A stretch of DNA of 64,000 nt from Halocatena marina (lineage in GTDB: Archaea > Halobacteriota > Halobacteria > Halobacteriales > Haloarculaceae): positions 3,286,001 through 3,350,000 of the forward strand of contig NZ_JALLPK010000001.1 in NCBI RefSeq assembly GCF_023276375.1, in the 5' to 3' direction. The number at the start of each line of letters is the position of its first letter. Within the stretch, counting starts at the first letter, position 1. Below are positions 1-8,793 of the stretch, one piece after another. The notes beneath the pieces are model-generated. The model made no database searches and had not been told where the DNA came from. It saw only the letters and a list, made by a program, of their open reading frames with translations. A program made the translations under genes and the position numbers.

Positions 1-1043
1 CGCTCCCACGTTTTTCCCTCACCTGCTGCGACGAGATCTGGCAGACGATCGTGGGCATCGAAGCAGAGCTGTGCGACGTCGATGGGTTGACGCCACGCTG
101 AGCGCTCTTCGCTCCGGCTTGCGTTCGTGATCTGTGGAACGGTCGAGGCGAGGATCGGGCCAGCGTGCTCCCATCCGAGATGGTCGATGGTCTCGAAGGC
201 CTTGTTGATGAAATCAAGCGTGTGACCGGTGTCCATGTAGAGGTGATCGGTGACGGCAGCGATCATCACCTCAGCGACATCGGCTGGTGAGAGATTCTCG
301 ACCGCAGTGAGAAGGCACCGCTCTGCTCCATCCGCATCTCGTACCTCGCAAGTTTCGCGGAACCACGTCTTGAGACGCTCTTTCCCGAGCGATCGATTCT
401 CGAACTGATACTGACTGAATCGCGGCGGCTCACCCGCACAATCGTCTGCAACGTACCGAACGCCGGTGTAGAGCGCGCGTTTTTTCTCGGAGACTGCGAG
501 ATCACCGTGCAGGTTCGCCATTGCACCGAGAATCGTTAGCCCCGGTCCCCAACCCATATTCCGGTATTTCGTCCCGAAGTTCACGCCCGTTTCCAACGGC
601 GTATAGAATCCCTCATCTGCGGCTTCGAGTCCAAGAACCGCCTTCGCCATGACGAGGCGCAGATTCTCCTGGAGACCGTCCGCGAGTCGATTACGCCAGT
701 GCGTTTCTACGGAAACAGTACTCTCCGGGTCGGGATCGAGATACACGCCATCATCACGCAACTCGACCGGGAATGTCTGTACGTCGTCTGCCCAGATGTC
801 GAACGTATCGCCCTCGGAAAGCTCAAAGCGCGCGTGGTGCCAATGACACGTGAGAATCCCATCCTCGACTGTGCCCTGTGTCAGCGGAAATCCCATGTGC
901 GGACACCGATTGTCGACGGCGTACACTTCGTCTTCGTGGTGAAACAGCGCGATCGCGTGGCCAGGATTGACGACCATGCTCTTTGCTTCTTCGAGAGCAG
1001 ATCGGTCAGCGACACGAACGTACTCAGAACTGTCAGTTGCCAT
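1..1043 (-). CDS. Rieske [2Fe-2S] domain protein, 3' end beyond window
   Basis: The reading frame starts at the ATG at 1043 and runs off the left edge, so the C-terminus is missing (347 codons visible). Residues 1-100 form a Rieske domain: C47-P-H49 and C66-H-W-H69 match the CxH...CxxH ligands of a [2Fe-2S] cluster, with the normal 16-residue spacing. About 245 residues follow. They are mostly helical in character and rich in His and Asp, and I cannot assign them firmly; they somewhat recall questin-oxidase-like proteins. Rieske domains of this soluble type usually feed electrons to an oxygenase or act as ferredoxins. The gene is divergent from dnaJ, with 118 bp between them. The Rieske call is secure; the role of the C-terminal part is not. 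Confidence 0.85.
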   Translation of the reverse strand, partial: MATDSSEYVRVADRSALEEAKSMVVNPGHAIALFHHEDEVYAVDNRCPHMGFPLTQGTVEDGILTCHWHHARFELSEGDTFDIWADDVQTFPVELRDDGVYLDPDPESTVSVETHWRNRLADGLQENLRLVMAKAVLGLEAADEGFYTPLETGVNFGTKYRNMGWGPGLTILGAMANLHGDLAVSEKKRALYTGVRYVADDCAGEPPRFSQYQFENRSLGKERLKTWFRETCEVRDADGAERCLLTAVENLSPADVAEVMIAAVTDHLYMDTGHTLDFINKAFETIDHLGWEHAGPILASTVPQITNASRSEERSAWRQPIDVAQLCFDAHDRLPDLVAAGEGKTWE

Positions 1044-1161
1044 ATTGTGACATGGGTACTCATTGCACAAAACTATTCCCTGAACGTTGTTTTTGTAAAT
1101 TTTCCATACTGATCGGAAGCCGTTCTTTTCAAGTAGCTCAACGGCCAATAGCTCTTAGAGA

Positions 1162-2307
1162 ATGAGCGAGGACTTTTATGACGTGCTTGGCGTCTCTCGT
1201 GATGCATCGGAGGATGAAATTAAATCGGCGTATCGGGAAAAAGCATCAAAGTACCACCCGGACGTAAGCGACGACCCGAACGCCGAAGAAAAGTTCAAGC
1301 AGGCTAAGAAGGCAAAGGAGGTCCTCACCGATGATGAGGCGCGTCAAGCGTACGACCAACTGGGACACGATCGTTTCGAAGAAGCCGAAAAGCGGGGTGG
1401 CTTTGGTGGCGGTGGTGCCGGTGGCGACCCGTTCGGCGGCTTTGGAGGAAATGGTGGCCCATTCGGCGATATGAACGACATCTTCGAGCAGTTCTTCGGC
1501 GGGAGACAACGCCAGGGGAACGCCACACGACAGGGACGTGATCTCCAAACCAGACTCACAATCGAGTTAGAAGACGCATACCACGGCACCGAGAAACAGA
1601 TGACGATCAATCGTCCCGAGCGCTGTTCTGACTGCAATGGAAAGGGACATCCACCTGATGCCGACGCACAGACGTGCTCAGGCTGTAACGGCAGTGGACA
1701 ACAGACACGGGTTCAACAGACTCCGCTCGGTCGTGTGCAGCAGACGATGGCGTGCCCAGAGTGTGAGGGTTCGGGGACCATCTACAGTACGAGTTGTTCG
1801 GCGTGCCACGGCGACGGTCAGGTGATGAACGAGGCGACGCTCATGGTCGATATCCCTGCCGGTATCAGTAGCGGGCAGACGCTCCGATTGGAGCGAGAGG
1901 GTGCTCCGGGCGAGAACGGCGGCCCGAACGGCGACCTTCTGGTCGAGATAACCGTCGAATCGCATGCTGATTTCGAGCGCGAGGGAGACGATCTCATCTA
2001 TCGACTCCCGATCTCGTTCCCACAGGCTGTCTTCGGAGACGAACTCGAAGTGCCAACGGTCGACGGCGCTGCGACGTTCGACATTCCCAAAGGGACCCAA
2101 AGCGGTGAGACGTTCCGACTCCAAGGGAAGGGAATGCCGCGCCTACGACGGCGCGGGTCCGGTGATCTCTACGTGTACGTGCAGGTCGTCACGCCCGAGA
2201 GCTTGAACGAAGAGCAGCGCGAATCGCTGAAAGCGTTCGCTGAGGCTGGTGGCGAAGAGATCGACGTGAGTGAAGGCTTCTTCGAGAAGATTAAAAATTC
2301 GCTGTGA
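1162..2307 (+). CDS. dnaJ: Chaperone protein DnaJ (type I Hsp40)
   Basis: This is a 381-residue co-chaperone that stimulates the DnaK ATPase and delivers unfolded clients. The J domain occupies residues 4-70 with the essential HPD at 32-34. A Gly/Phe-rich linker covers about 79-113. Four CxxCxGxG zinc motifs follow, with Cys pairs at 155/158, 172/175, 198/201 and 212/215, then the C-terminal substrate-binding and dimerisation domains. The length is normal for type I DnaJ. DnaK and GrpE genes, which often lie upstream in haloarchaea, are not next to it; the upstream neighbour is the divergent Rieske gene. The ATG at 1162 gives the exact J-domain N-terminus. Confidence 0.97.
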   Translation: MSEDFYDVLGVSRDASEDEIKSAYREKASKYHPDVSDDPNAEEKFKQAKKAKEVLTDDEARQAYDQLGHDRFEEAEKRGGFGGGGAGGDPFGGFGGNGGPFGDMNDIFEQFFGGRQRQGNATRQGRDLQTRLTIELEDAYHGTEKQMTINRPERCSDCNGKGHPPDADAQTCSGCNGSGQQTRVQQTPLGRVQQTMACPECEGSGTIYSTSCSACHGDGQVMNEATLMVDIPAGISSGQTLRLEREGAPGENGGPNGDLLVEITVESHADFEREGDDLIYRLPISFPQAVFGDELEVPTVDGAATFDIPKGTQSGETFRLQGKGMPRLRRRGSGDLYVYVQVVTPESLNEEQRESLKAFAEAGGEEIDVSEGFFEKIKNSL

Positions 2308-2401
2308 GCCGTGTCCGCCGATTGTAGTGGGCACGACGTGAAAATTGAGTAGTGTATCGACGGCGCTTAGGTCACACCTCACAAAGCAGTGGAGTAGTAG
2401 T

Positions 2402-3202
2402 ATGAACGTCCTCGGTGATCTCCTCGCACGCGACCGGCGAAGCGACGCGTCAGCACTCCTCGCGTCTGCTACGGGACACGAATACGACTACCGGCGTTTC
2501 TGTACAACCGCGTGGAAGGTCGGTAATTTCCTCCGTCATTTCGGGGTGCGCGATGGGTCGACAATCGCACTCGCCGAGGATCCACAGCCACAACCAATCC
2601 TCGTATTCCTCGGAACAGCGCTGCTTGGCGGGATTACACAGATCGATCCACCACGGAAAACCGATGCACGAGTTCTAATAACTCCCGCTCAAGCGATAAC
2701 AGAGACCAACGCGGACAAATGCGAAGGCGAGCGTGTGTCCGAGAGCGAGGATGAGGATGAAGATGAGAATGACGATGACGATGAGTACGAGTACGATCTC
2801 CCGATGGGGGGGCAACGGATTGTCTACGGTGGTCCGTCTAACGATCCGAGCGTTGAGTACTTCGAGCAGGGCGTGTGGAGCGAGAATCCGACGAAGCCAC
2901 CAGGTAGTACTGGACCAGATCAGGCAGTGCTCCGATCTACTAAGAGCAAAAGGACGTACACACACGCTGAGATACTCAATGCTGCTCGGTCGATCGTCGG
3001 CGCATGGGGACTCACAGAGGACGACGTTGTCGCCATCCGAACACCACTCCGTGAGCCAGAGACAATCGCAGCTGGTGTCGTTGCACCGCTACTGGTTGGT
3101 GGAACCATCCTACTTCCTGACGAAGAAAGCGTTGGTGACTACGCAATCGCAAACGCCGCACCAGAGCCACGAGTAATACCACCGGACACGATCAAATTAT
3201 AG
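2402..3202 (+). CDS. AMP-binding (acyl-CoA synthetase-like) protein, N-terminal part only
   Basis: This 266-residue protein resembles fragments of the adenylate-forming (acyl-CoA synthetase) fold. A first block at residues 20-80 contains the NFLRHFGVRDG and LGTALLGGITQIDPP stretches. A later block at about 195-250 contains AAGVVAPLLVGGTILLP. The usual P-loop and the C-terminal domain are not visible, so it is probably not a complete enzyme. Short proteins of this kind recur in haloarchaea. Between the two blocks, near residues 115-135, is an almost uninterrupted Asp/Glu run. The ATG at 2402 is preferred over an upstream TTG at 2345, which would add 19 residues unlike the family. Function unknown; ligand binding or regulation is possible. 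Confidence 0.7.
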   Translation: MNVLGDLLARDRRSDASALLASATGHEYDYRRFCTTAWKVGNFLRHFGVRDGSTIALAEDPQPQPILVFLGTALLGGITQIDPPRKTDARVLITPAQAITETNADKCEGERVSESEDEDEDENDDDDEYEYDLPMGGQRIVYGGPSNDPSVEYFEQGVWSENPTKPPGSTGPDQAVLRSTKSKRTYTHAEILNAARSIVGAWGLTEDDVVAIRTPLREPETIAAGVVAPLLVGGTILLPDEESVGDYAIANAAPEPRVIPPDTIKL

Positions 3203-3271
3203 GAGCAGCGATTGGGTCGCCCCAGTAGAGTAGAAATTGCTGCATCTCACACTTATCGGAGGCACCACGTC

Positions 3272-4351
3272 TCACACCCACCGAATCGATCCGCCGAGAT
3301 CGATCGGCGGAGTACCGACAGCGTAGCCTTCGACTGATCCGTTTGGTCGTGCCCGGAAGACGATCGCGGGATTGTGTGCAACGCGTGGTTGTTCGCCTTT
3401 GATAGCGTTCCACTCATCATCACGGAAAGAAGAACAATCGACGAGCAACAGCGCGTTGGGGTGCGCATCGAGTTGGTTGTCGGTTTTGGCTGCTGCTGTC
3501 TGTTTGAGTGCAGCGGTAGGCGTATCTACTACCCGTCGCGTCGGTGGGCGAGGGCGGGTAACTTCGACGAGGACCGGATCTGCGTTGGCGAGATCAACTC
3601 GAAAATCAAGCGCGTAGCCGCTGTCGAGTTCGATCTCAGGGACGAATGCGTACCCCGACTCGTGGAGGAGCTTCGCAACAGTGAACTCGCTCATCGCTGC
3701 GCTCATTCGAACGAGGTCAATCTGCGAACTTGTTCCAACTTTTCCTGCCATTGTCTCACGGTTTGAATCGAGCACGCCGGTTCGAAGGAAATCGTTGTAG
3801 AAGCGCAACGCCTCATCGTGTCCAGCGTCGGGAAAGCCAGCAGCGTGCTCTTGGAAGAACGCCCGTGTGCTGTCTCGTCCGTCTTTCGAGTGAAAGACGG
3901 GGAGGAAAAACCAGCTGAGATGTTGATACGCTTCGAGCCACGGGTCCTGTTCGTATAAGTCCGCGAGGAGTTCACGGTGGGCCCATTGTACGAGTTCCGT
4001 GGGGGCTGTCTCGAATCCGACCTTGTCTGTGCGCCAGAGTGCTTCTGGTGTCTTCGTGTTCCCGAGCCAGTACGCTACGTGAGGTTTTCCCTCGTCGGTT
4101 CGCCACGCGAACAACGCAAAATCACCGTTGTTCATATCGAATCGACATCCCTCGAACGCTCCTGGAACGCCGTTGCGCGTCTGGCCAAGGGTTGCACCGA
4201 GAGATGATTCGAGGGGTTCGAGAAGATCGCGCCGAACACGTCTCAGAGACCAAGAATCGAACGACAATCGAAACCGCAGCGGACCCGCCACAACGCTCGG
4301 TTGTAGCCGAACGATTGTATCAATTCCGTTCTCGACGCTCATCTCACCCAA
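3272..4351 (-). CDS. DUF5784 family protein
   Basis: This 359-residue protein matches my memory of the haloarchaeal DUF5784 family. The N-terminal two thirds is an uncharacterised alpha/beta region. Near residues 240-275 the sequence runs YALDFRVDL...PVLVEVTRP, an Asp strand followed by an EVxR strand. That arrangement resembles the core of restriction-endonuclease-like folds, although the usual ExK lysine is replaced. This is a resemblance only, and nuclease activity is not shown. A second start, MSVENGID, lies three codons downstream at 4342. The gene converges with the AMP-binding-like gene and is divergent from the DUF5786 gene. Confidence 0.75.
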   Translation of the reverse strand: MGEMSVENGIDTIVRLQPSVVAGPLRFRLSFDSWSLRRVRRDLLEPLESSLGATLGQTRNGVPGAFEGCRFDMNNGDFALFAWRTDEGKPHVAYWLGNTKTPEALWRTDKVGFETAPTELVQWAHRELLADLYEQDPWLEAYQHLSWFFLPVFHSKDGRDSTRAFFQEHAAGFPDAGHDEALRFYNDFLRTGVLDSNRETMAGKVGTSSQIDLVRMSAAMSEFTVAKLLHESGYAFVPEIELDSGYALDFRVDLANADPVLVEVTRPRPPTRRVVDTPTAALKQTAAAKTDNQLDAHPNALLLVDCSSFRDDEWNAIKGEQPRVAHNPAIVFRARPNGSVEGYAVGTPPIDLGGSIRWV

Positions 4352-4496
4352 AATATAGATGAATACAAATCACGGCAACTATACGAACAGAACATGTTTG
4401 ATTAGGATATATTTTAGATAGACATTAACAGAATTCACATTTAATCGGAATCACCGTTACATTGATAAGCTTGAATTCGTAAGGATTATTCATACC

Positions 4497-4670
4497 ATGT
4501 CAATGGGTGCCTTTGACGAGGACGAGTACGAACGTCGTGAAGCGAAAAACGGTACCGTCGATGCGGATTTCGACGACGAACGGGTGAAGTACCGTGGAAC
4601 ACTCACGTATGACTCCGGTGACTCCACCGATGCACTGATCGATCAGTTCAAACAAATCAAGTCGAAATAG
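4497..4670 (+). CDS. DUF5786 family small acidic protein
   Basis: This is a 57-residue, strongly acidic protein. It begins MSMGAFDEDEYERRE and ends with a DALIDQFKQIKSK helix. The pattern of an N-terminal MGxFDExE, a central FDDERVxYxG strand and a C-terminal LxDQFxxIKSK is the one I know from the haloarchaeal DUF5786 family. No catalytic residues are apparent. An alternative ATG lies two codons downstream at 4503. The last 14 bp overlap the convergent membrane-protein gene. Upstream sequence is AT-rich (about 4380-4490), consistent with a promoter. Confidence 0.8.
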   Translation: MSMGAFDEDEYERREAKNGTVDADFDDERVKYRGTLTYDSGDSTDALIDQFKQIKSK

Positions 4671-5382
4671 CGTCCTCAAGTTCCGCCAAACGTCGTGTGA
4701 GCAGAAGAATCGACACGCTCGTCACCGTTCCGACTGCCGCCACATGCGCGATGAGAACAGTTGCAAGTACCGACTGGTCCGGAAAAAACGGTAGCAAAAC
4801 GAGCTGGAGAACACCAAACGAAATATTCTCGACATCGGCCCGACGGAGAGCCCGTGTCGTCGGTCTGTCGAACTGACCGCGGTAGTGATACGAGCGCCAC
4901 AGCGCTGTTACGGAAGTCCACCAACCAGTTCCAATTCGATAGCAAACGTCCCAGAGGATAAGGAGCATCAGATAAACGACGATGATGGGCGGTTCGGGAC
5001 CCATGAACTGCTCGATGAGACGCTCGTTATCGAAGACGAACAGGTAGGTTATGACCGCGATGAACGAGAGAACGCCAAGCACGACCTCTATGCTCGAACC
5101 GAACAGGAGTCGTCGATAGGTTTCAGGGATGGATTGTCCGCGAACGAGCGTGGAGATCCGGAGCATTTCGATACTACCAACAGCAGCGACGAAGACGGCT
5201 GCAGTGCCAACGGTCACCGCCGACCAGAGATCGTAATACCACGCTGCCAGCACGATACTCACCTCGAAAAATCCGATTTGGATGACGAGCGCAAGCGGTG
5301 TCGGAACATCAATGCCGGGGAGCGCGGCAACGATGCTTTCGTAGACCCACGTCTCACCGAACTCAATTTCGTCTCGTGTCAT
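4657..5382 (-). CDS. Integral membrane protein of unknown function
   Basis: The 241-residue protein has about six hydrophobic segments, at roughly residues 28-47, 52-72, 93-118, 130-150, 185-200 and 205-230. They are separated by short charged loops, including an Arg-rich loop (RRLLFGSS) near residue 90. I recognise no catalytic motif. The start ATG overlaps the stop of the upstream dehydrogenase gene by 4 nt (ATGA), so the two are probably translated together. It may serve a membrane-lipid or quinone-linked pathway with that dehydrogenase, but this is only inferred from coupling. Confidence 0.75.
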   Translation of the reverse strand: MTRDEIEFGETWVYESIVAALPGIDVPTPLALVIQIGFFEVSIVLAAWYYDLWSAVTVGTAAVFVAAVGSIEMLRISTLVRGQSIPETYRRLLFGSSIEVVLGVLSFIAVITYLFVFDNERLIEQFMGPEPPIIVVYLMLLILWDVCYRIGTGWWTSVTALWRSYHYRGQFDRPTTRALRRADVENISFGVLQLVLLPFFPDQSVLATVLIAHVAAVGTVTSVSILLLTRRLAELEDAIST

Positions 5383-6290
5383 GTTTCACTACTCGCGCGC
5401 GTATAGCTCCTATCGAGTGTTTGTATCACCGCCTCTTCAAACGGCGTTAGTTCAGTTGGGATGAGCGATCTGATGCGGGTATCTGTTACCACGACCGGCG
5501 TTCTCACTCCACAGAGCAGTGGTTTCGCAACACTGGACGGGATATCCGTCACCATATCCACCCAGTAAGTAGACAGACGCAGCGAGTGAATCGGAACCGT
5601 AACAACGAGCGGTTGTCGTCCACTGGTAGCGCGCGCAATCCGCATGACAATCTCACGGTATGTCAGTACGTCCGGACCACCGATCTCGAACGTGTCGTCT
5701 GCGGTTTCCGGCACCGAAAGCACTCTCGTAAGATATTCGACAGCGTCATCAATGGAGATCGGCTGACATGGCGTCTGAATCCACGTCGAAACAACCATGA
5801 TCGGAAACCGTTCTGTAAGCTGCCGGATGAGTTCGTAGCTCATGCTCCCACTACCAATGATGATCGCTGCCCGGAGTGTCGTCAGATCGTACGTGCCCGA
5901 GTCGAGGATACGCTCGACTTCTCGACGCGAGCGGAGGTGTCTCGACAGCCGATCGCCATTCGCGCCAAGTCCACCGAGATAGATGACACGCTCGATATCC
6001 GACTCGCTTGCCGCACGGGCGAAGTTGCGCGCTGCTCGACGATCACGTTCCTCGAACGAGGGGCCCGAATGCATAGAGTGAACGAGATAATACCCCGCAT
6101 CAACTCCGGAAAGGGCATGCTCGAAGCTTCCCGGTTCGAGCAGATCACCCTGCTTTACTGTGACGCTTGCGGGACCGCTGTATCGGTCTCGATTGCGGAC
6201 AAGTGCAACGACGTCGTGTCCCGCCTCAAGCAACGCTGGAATGAGATGACTGCCGACAAAACCAGTCGCACCCGTGACGAGTATGCGCAT
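5379..6290 (-). CDS. NAD(P)-binding Rossmann-fold protein (extended SDR/NmrA-like)
   Basis: The 303-residue protein begins MRILVTGATGFVGSHL, a GxxGxxG dinucleotide-binding motif at residues 7-13. This is followed by the usual acidic, Arg-containing strand (ALVRNRDR) and a central SxxYL-type region (VIYLGGLGANG). The overall layout fits atypical extended SDRs, such as the NDUFA9 or nucleotide-sugar epimerase-like branch, rather than classical YxxxK dehydrogenases. A longer frame begins at 6398, but the 36 extra residues do not resemble the family, so the ATG at 6290 is used. It overlaps the downstream membrane-protein gene by 4 nt. Substrate unknown. Confidence 0.85.
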   Translation of the reverse strand: MRILVTGATGFVGSHLIPALLEAGHDVVALVRNRDRYSGPASVTVKQGDLLEPGSFEHALSGVDAGYYLVHSMHSGPSFEERDRRAARNFARAASESDIERVIYLGGLGANGDRLSRHLRSRREVERILDSGTYDLTTLRAAIIIGSGSMSYELIRQLTERFPIMVVSTWIQTPCQPISIDDAVEYLTRVLSVPETADDTFEIGGPDVLTYREIVMRIARATSGRQPLVVTVPIHSLRLSTYWVDMVTDIPSSVAKPLLCGVRTPVVVTDTRIRSLIPTELTPFEEAVIQTLDRSYTRASSET

Positions 6291-6632
6291 GCCTGAGCCA
6301 TGGTTCCGCTTTGCATAAATCCCACTGCGTGCTCCGAATCTTTCCATCGTGAATTGTGCTGTGTACTGCCATTTTGTACGACAGATCCGGTAGCCCACTA
6401 TCCGATAATAAATAAATTATATGATATGAAATATCACACAGTTGTAAGCGGATTTGCATTGTTCATTATCCAGAGATGAGGTGCCGTATCACACTGGATT
6501 TTTATACCGATGGAGAACAATCAGCGACCATAGACGCACCTCGGAGTCGGTCCTCTCTTCGAGGGAGCAATATCGCACACGCCAGAGCGTGTCTCTTCGA
6601 AATTGGAGTAAAACGAACGGAGCTCATCGACT

Positions 6633-8339
6633 GTGAATCCAACGCGCATCGAGAACGAATTCCCGGCCGCCACGTATCGCGGCGCACAGGAACAGGCCCT
6701 CTCTGACATTCGAGCAGCCTTCGAGGCTGGTAACGACATCGTGCTCGTGCGTGCTCCAACAGGGAGTGGAAAGTCGCTTCTCTCTCGTGCAATTGCTGGC
6801 TGCGCTCGTCGTCCGGGTGAAGCACGTCCGGAACAACCGACTGGTGCCTACTACACCACACCGCAAGTTTCACAGCTGGACGATGTCGCTAGTGATCCAC
6901 TTCTCGAAGATCTGAGTGTGATCAATGGAAAAAGCAACTACTCGTGTATTCTTCCCGGTGAGACGACGACGCCCGTCGATCGCGCCCCGTGTGCTCGTGA
7001 GACCGGGTTCGATTGTCCCGTCAGACACCGTTGTCCGTATTTCTCAGATCGGGACCTCGCGGCGAGTCGTCAGATCGCTGCAATGACACTCGCGTACTTC
7101 ATGCAAACTGCCGGCTCGGAGGTGTTTGGTCAGCGCGATGTTGTCGTCATCGACGAGGCACACGGACTCACCGAGTGGGCAGAGATGTACGCCACCATCG
7201 AACTTGGTCCCAAGACGGTTCCCGTCTGGGAGCGAACGCCAGCACCGAAAATCGCGGACGTGGAAGACGCTGCCGAGTATGCGGAGACGCTCGCTTCAGT
7301 CTGTGATCGTCGTCGACACGAACTACAACGCGAGCCTGAGATCAGTGCGGAGGAAACCGCCGTGCGCGATCGGTTGAGCGAACTCGTTCGGGATCTCACG
7401 TGGTTCGTCACCGATGCCCGCGACGCGGAGAGCGCAACCACGTGGGTCACAGATCAGCACGGTGGTGCAAAATCACCAGTGACGATCAAGCCGATGAATC
7501 CCGAACGATATCTCACGCATACGGTCTGGGATCGTGCTTCGACGTTCGCGCTCCTCTCTGCGACCATTCTGAACAAAGATGCCTTCTGTCGTGGGACGGG
7601 ACTCGATCCGGACCGCGTAGCGCTCGTCGATGTCGAGCACACGTTCCCGGTCGAAAATCGTCCATTGTACGACGTGACACAGGGTAAGATGACCTACGAA
7701 CAGCGTGATGAGACGCTTCCGAAGGTCGCCCGACTCCTCGTTCGTCTCATGAGTCACCATCCAGACGAGAAAGGTATCGTTCACTGTCACTCGTATACGA
7801 TTCAGGAACGGCTCGCCGATCTGCTCTCTGAATCCGGAGTCGATTCCCGTGTCCGTACCCACGACCGACAGAACCGCGACGCCGTCCTCTCATCGTGGAA
7901 ACGCGACGATTCGACGGTGTTTCTCTCCGTGAAAATGGAGGAAGCACTCGATCTGAAAGATGATCTCGCGCGCTGGCAGGTGCTCTGTAAAGCCCCATTC
8001 CCGAACACGCGCGATTCACGGGTCGCCCAACGATTGAAAGAAGGACTGTGGGGTTGGTACTACCGGAGCGCGCTTCGAACGGTCATCCAAGCCTGTGGCC
8101 GCGTGGTCCGATCACCGCAGGACTATGGCGCAACCTACCTCGCCGATTCCAGCCTCCTCGATCTGTTCGAACGCGCACGCCACGACGTGCCGCCGTGGTT
8201 TAAGGCACAAATCGACCGCATGACAACGCCGACCCTTCCAGCGTTCGATCCACAAGCGGCCGTCACAGACACCGAATCAACGCAACGCCAGCCACAATCA
8301 ATCGATGATCATCCCTTGGGGGATGTCTGGAATGGGTGA
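6633..8339 (+). CDS. XPD/DinG-like ATP-dependent DNA helicase with Fe-S cluster
   Basis: This 568-residue superfamily 2 helicase has Walker A APTGSGKS at residues 41-48 and a DEAH box at 174-177. C-terminal helicase motifs follow, including IQACGRVVRSPQDYG. Between motifs I and II lie four cysteines at 105, 120, 128 and 134. Their spacing matches the [4Fe-4S] domain of XPD, Rad3 and DinG enzymes, which couple ATP hydrolysis to 5'-3' unwinding in repair. It is shorter than eukaryotic XPD and similar to archaeal homologues. The start is a GTG; an in-frame stop lies 8 codons upstream, so it cannot be much longer. Confidence 0.93.
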   Translation: MNPTRIENEFPAATYRGAQEQALSDIRAAFEAGNDIVLVRAPTGSGKSLLSRAIAGCARRPGEARPEQPTGAYYTTPQVSQLDDVASDPLLEDLSVINGKSNYSCILPGETTTPVDRAPCARETGFDCPVRHRCPYFSDRDLAASRQIAAMTLAYFMQTAGSEVFGQRDVVVIDEAHGLTEWAEMYATIELGPKTVPVWERTPAPKIADVEDAAEYAETLASVCDRRRHELQREPEISAEETAVRDRLSELVRDLTWFVTDARDAESATTWVTDQHGGAKSPVTIKPMNPERYLTHTVWDRASTFALLSATILNKDAFCRGTGLDPDRVALVDVEHTFPVENRPLYDVTQGKMTYEQRDETLPKVARLLVRLMSHHPDEKGIVHCHSYTIQERLADLLSESGVDSRVRTHDRQNRDAVLSSWKRDDSTVFLSVKMEEALDLKDDLARWQVLCKAPFPNTRDSRVAQRLKEGLWGWYYRSALRTVIQACGRVVRSPQDYGATYLADSSLLDLFERARHDVPPWFKAQIDRMTTPTLPAFDPQAAVTDTESTQRQPQSIDDHPLGDVWNG

Positions 8340-8412
8340 ATCGACGCGCGGCCAGAAACAGAGTGACCCGAAGCAAGCCAGGAGCCGTCGTCTATAAACC
8401 GAGAATCCGAAA

Positions 8413-8420
8413 TATTATAT
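8413..8420 (+). promoter_or_regulatory. TATA box upstream of the DUF7553 gene
   Basis: TATTATAT lies 24-31 nt upstream of the ATG at 8444. This places the predicted transcription start at or within a few bases of the start codon, the typical leaderless arrangement in haloarchaea. A GAGGAAG stretch also lies about 10 nt before the ATG. Confidence 0.55.
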
Positions 8421-8443
8421 TTGATATCATCGAGGAAGATAGT

Positions 8444-8701
8444 ATGAGTGGTGAGCCCCTCCGGCGCGCGAGTCGCCGACTCGTGGACGCGAGTGAAACA
8501 GTCGAGAATGCGGCCATCAGCGAGCAGCTAGCAGCACTCGCTCGTCGGTGTCGATATCTCTCAGATAGCGATCCAGATACCGACCAGCTCGTCCAGCTCG
8601 AAACCACGATTCGTTCGACGAGCAGACACCTCGATGGAGACGTCGCCGTCACCGTTCGTCGAGCTGGTCAAGACGTTGTCGTCTACCGGGATCAGCGCTG
8701 A
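8444..8701 (+). CDS. DUF7553 family small helical protein
   Basis: This 85-residue acidic protein begins MSGEPLRRASRRLVDASE and consists largely of amphipathic helices with many Leu, Ala and Arg positions. It ends in a short beta segment (VAVTVRRAGQDVVVYRDQR). The N-terminus matches a haloarchaeal family I know as DUF7553. No function is established. It has its own TATA box, so it is probably transcribed independently of the helicase gene 105 bp upstream. A longer frame from 8336 lacks family resemblance. Confidence 0.7.
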   Translation: MSGEPLRRASRRLVDASETVENAAISEQLAALARRCRYLSDSDPDTDQLVQLETTIRSTSRHLDGDVAVTVRRAGQDVVVYRDQR

Positions 8702-8793
8702 GCGACGCGTACTCAATTCGAGACACACCTCACGCCCATCTTCAGAGCGACAGGTATTTTATGTCGTATATCTGTTAGTGTTGTCGCTTTCGA

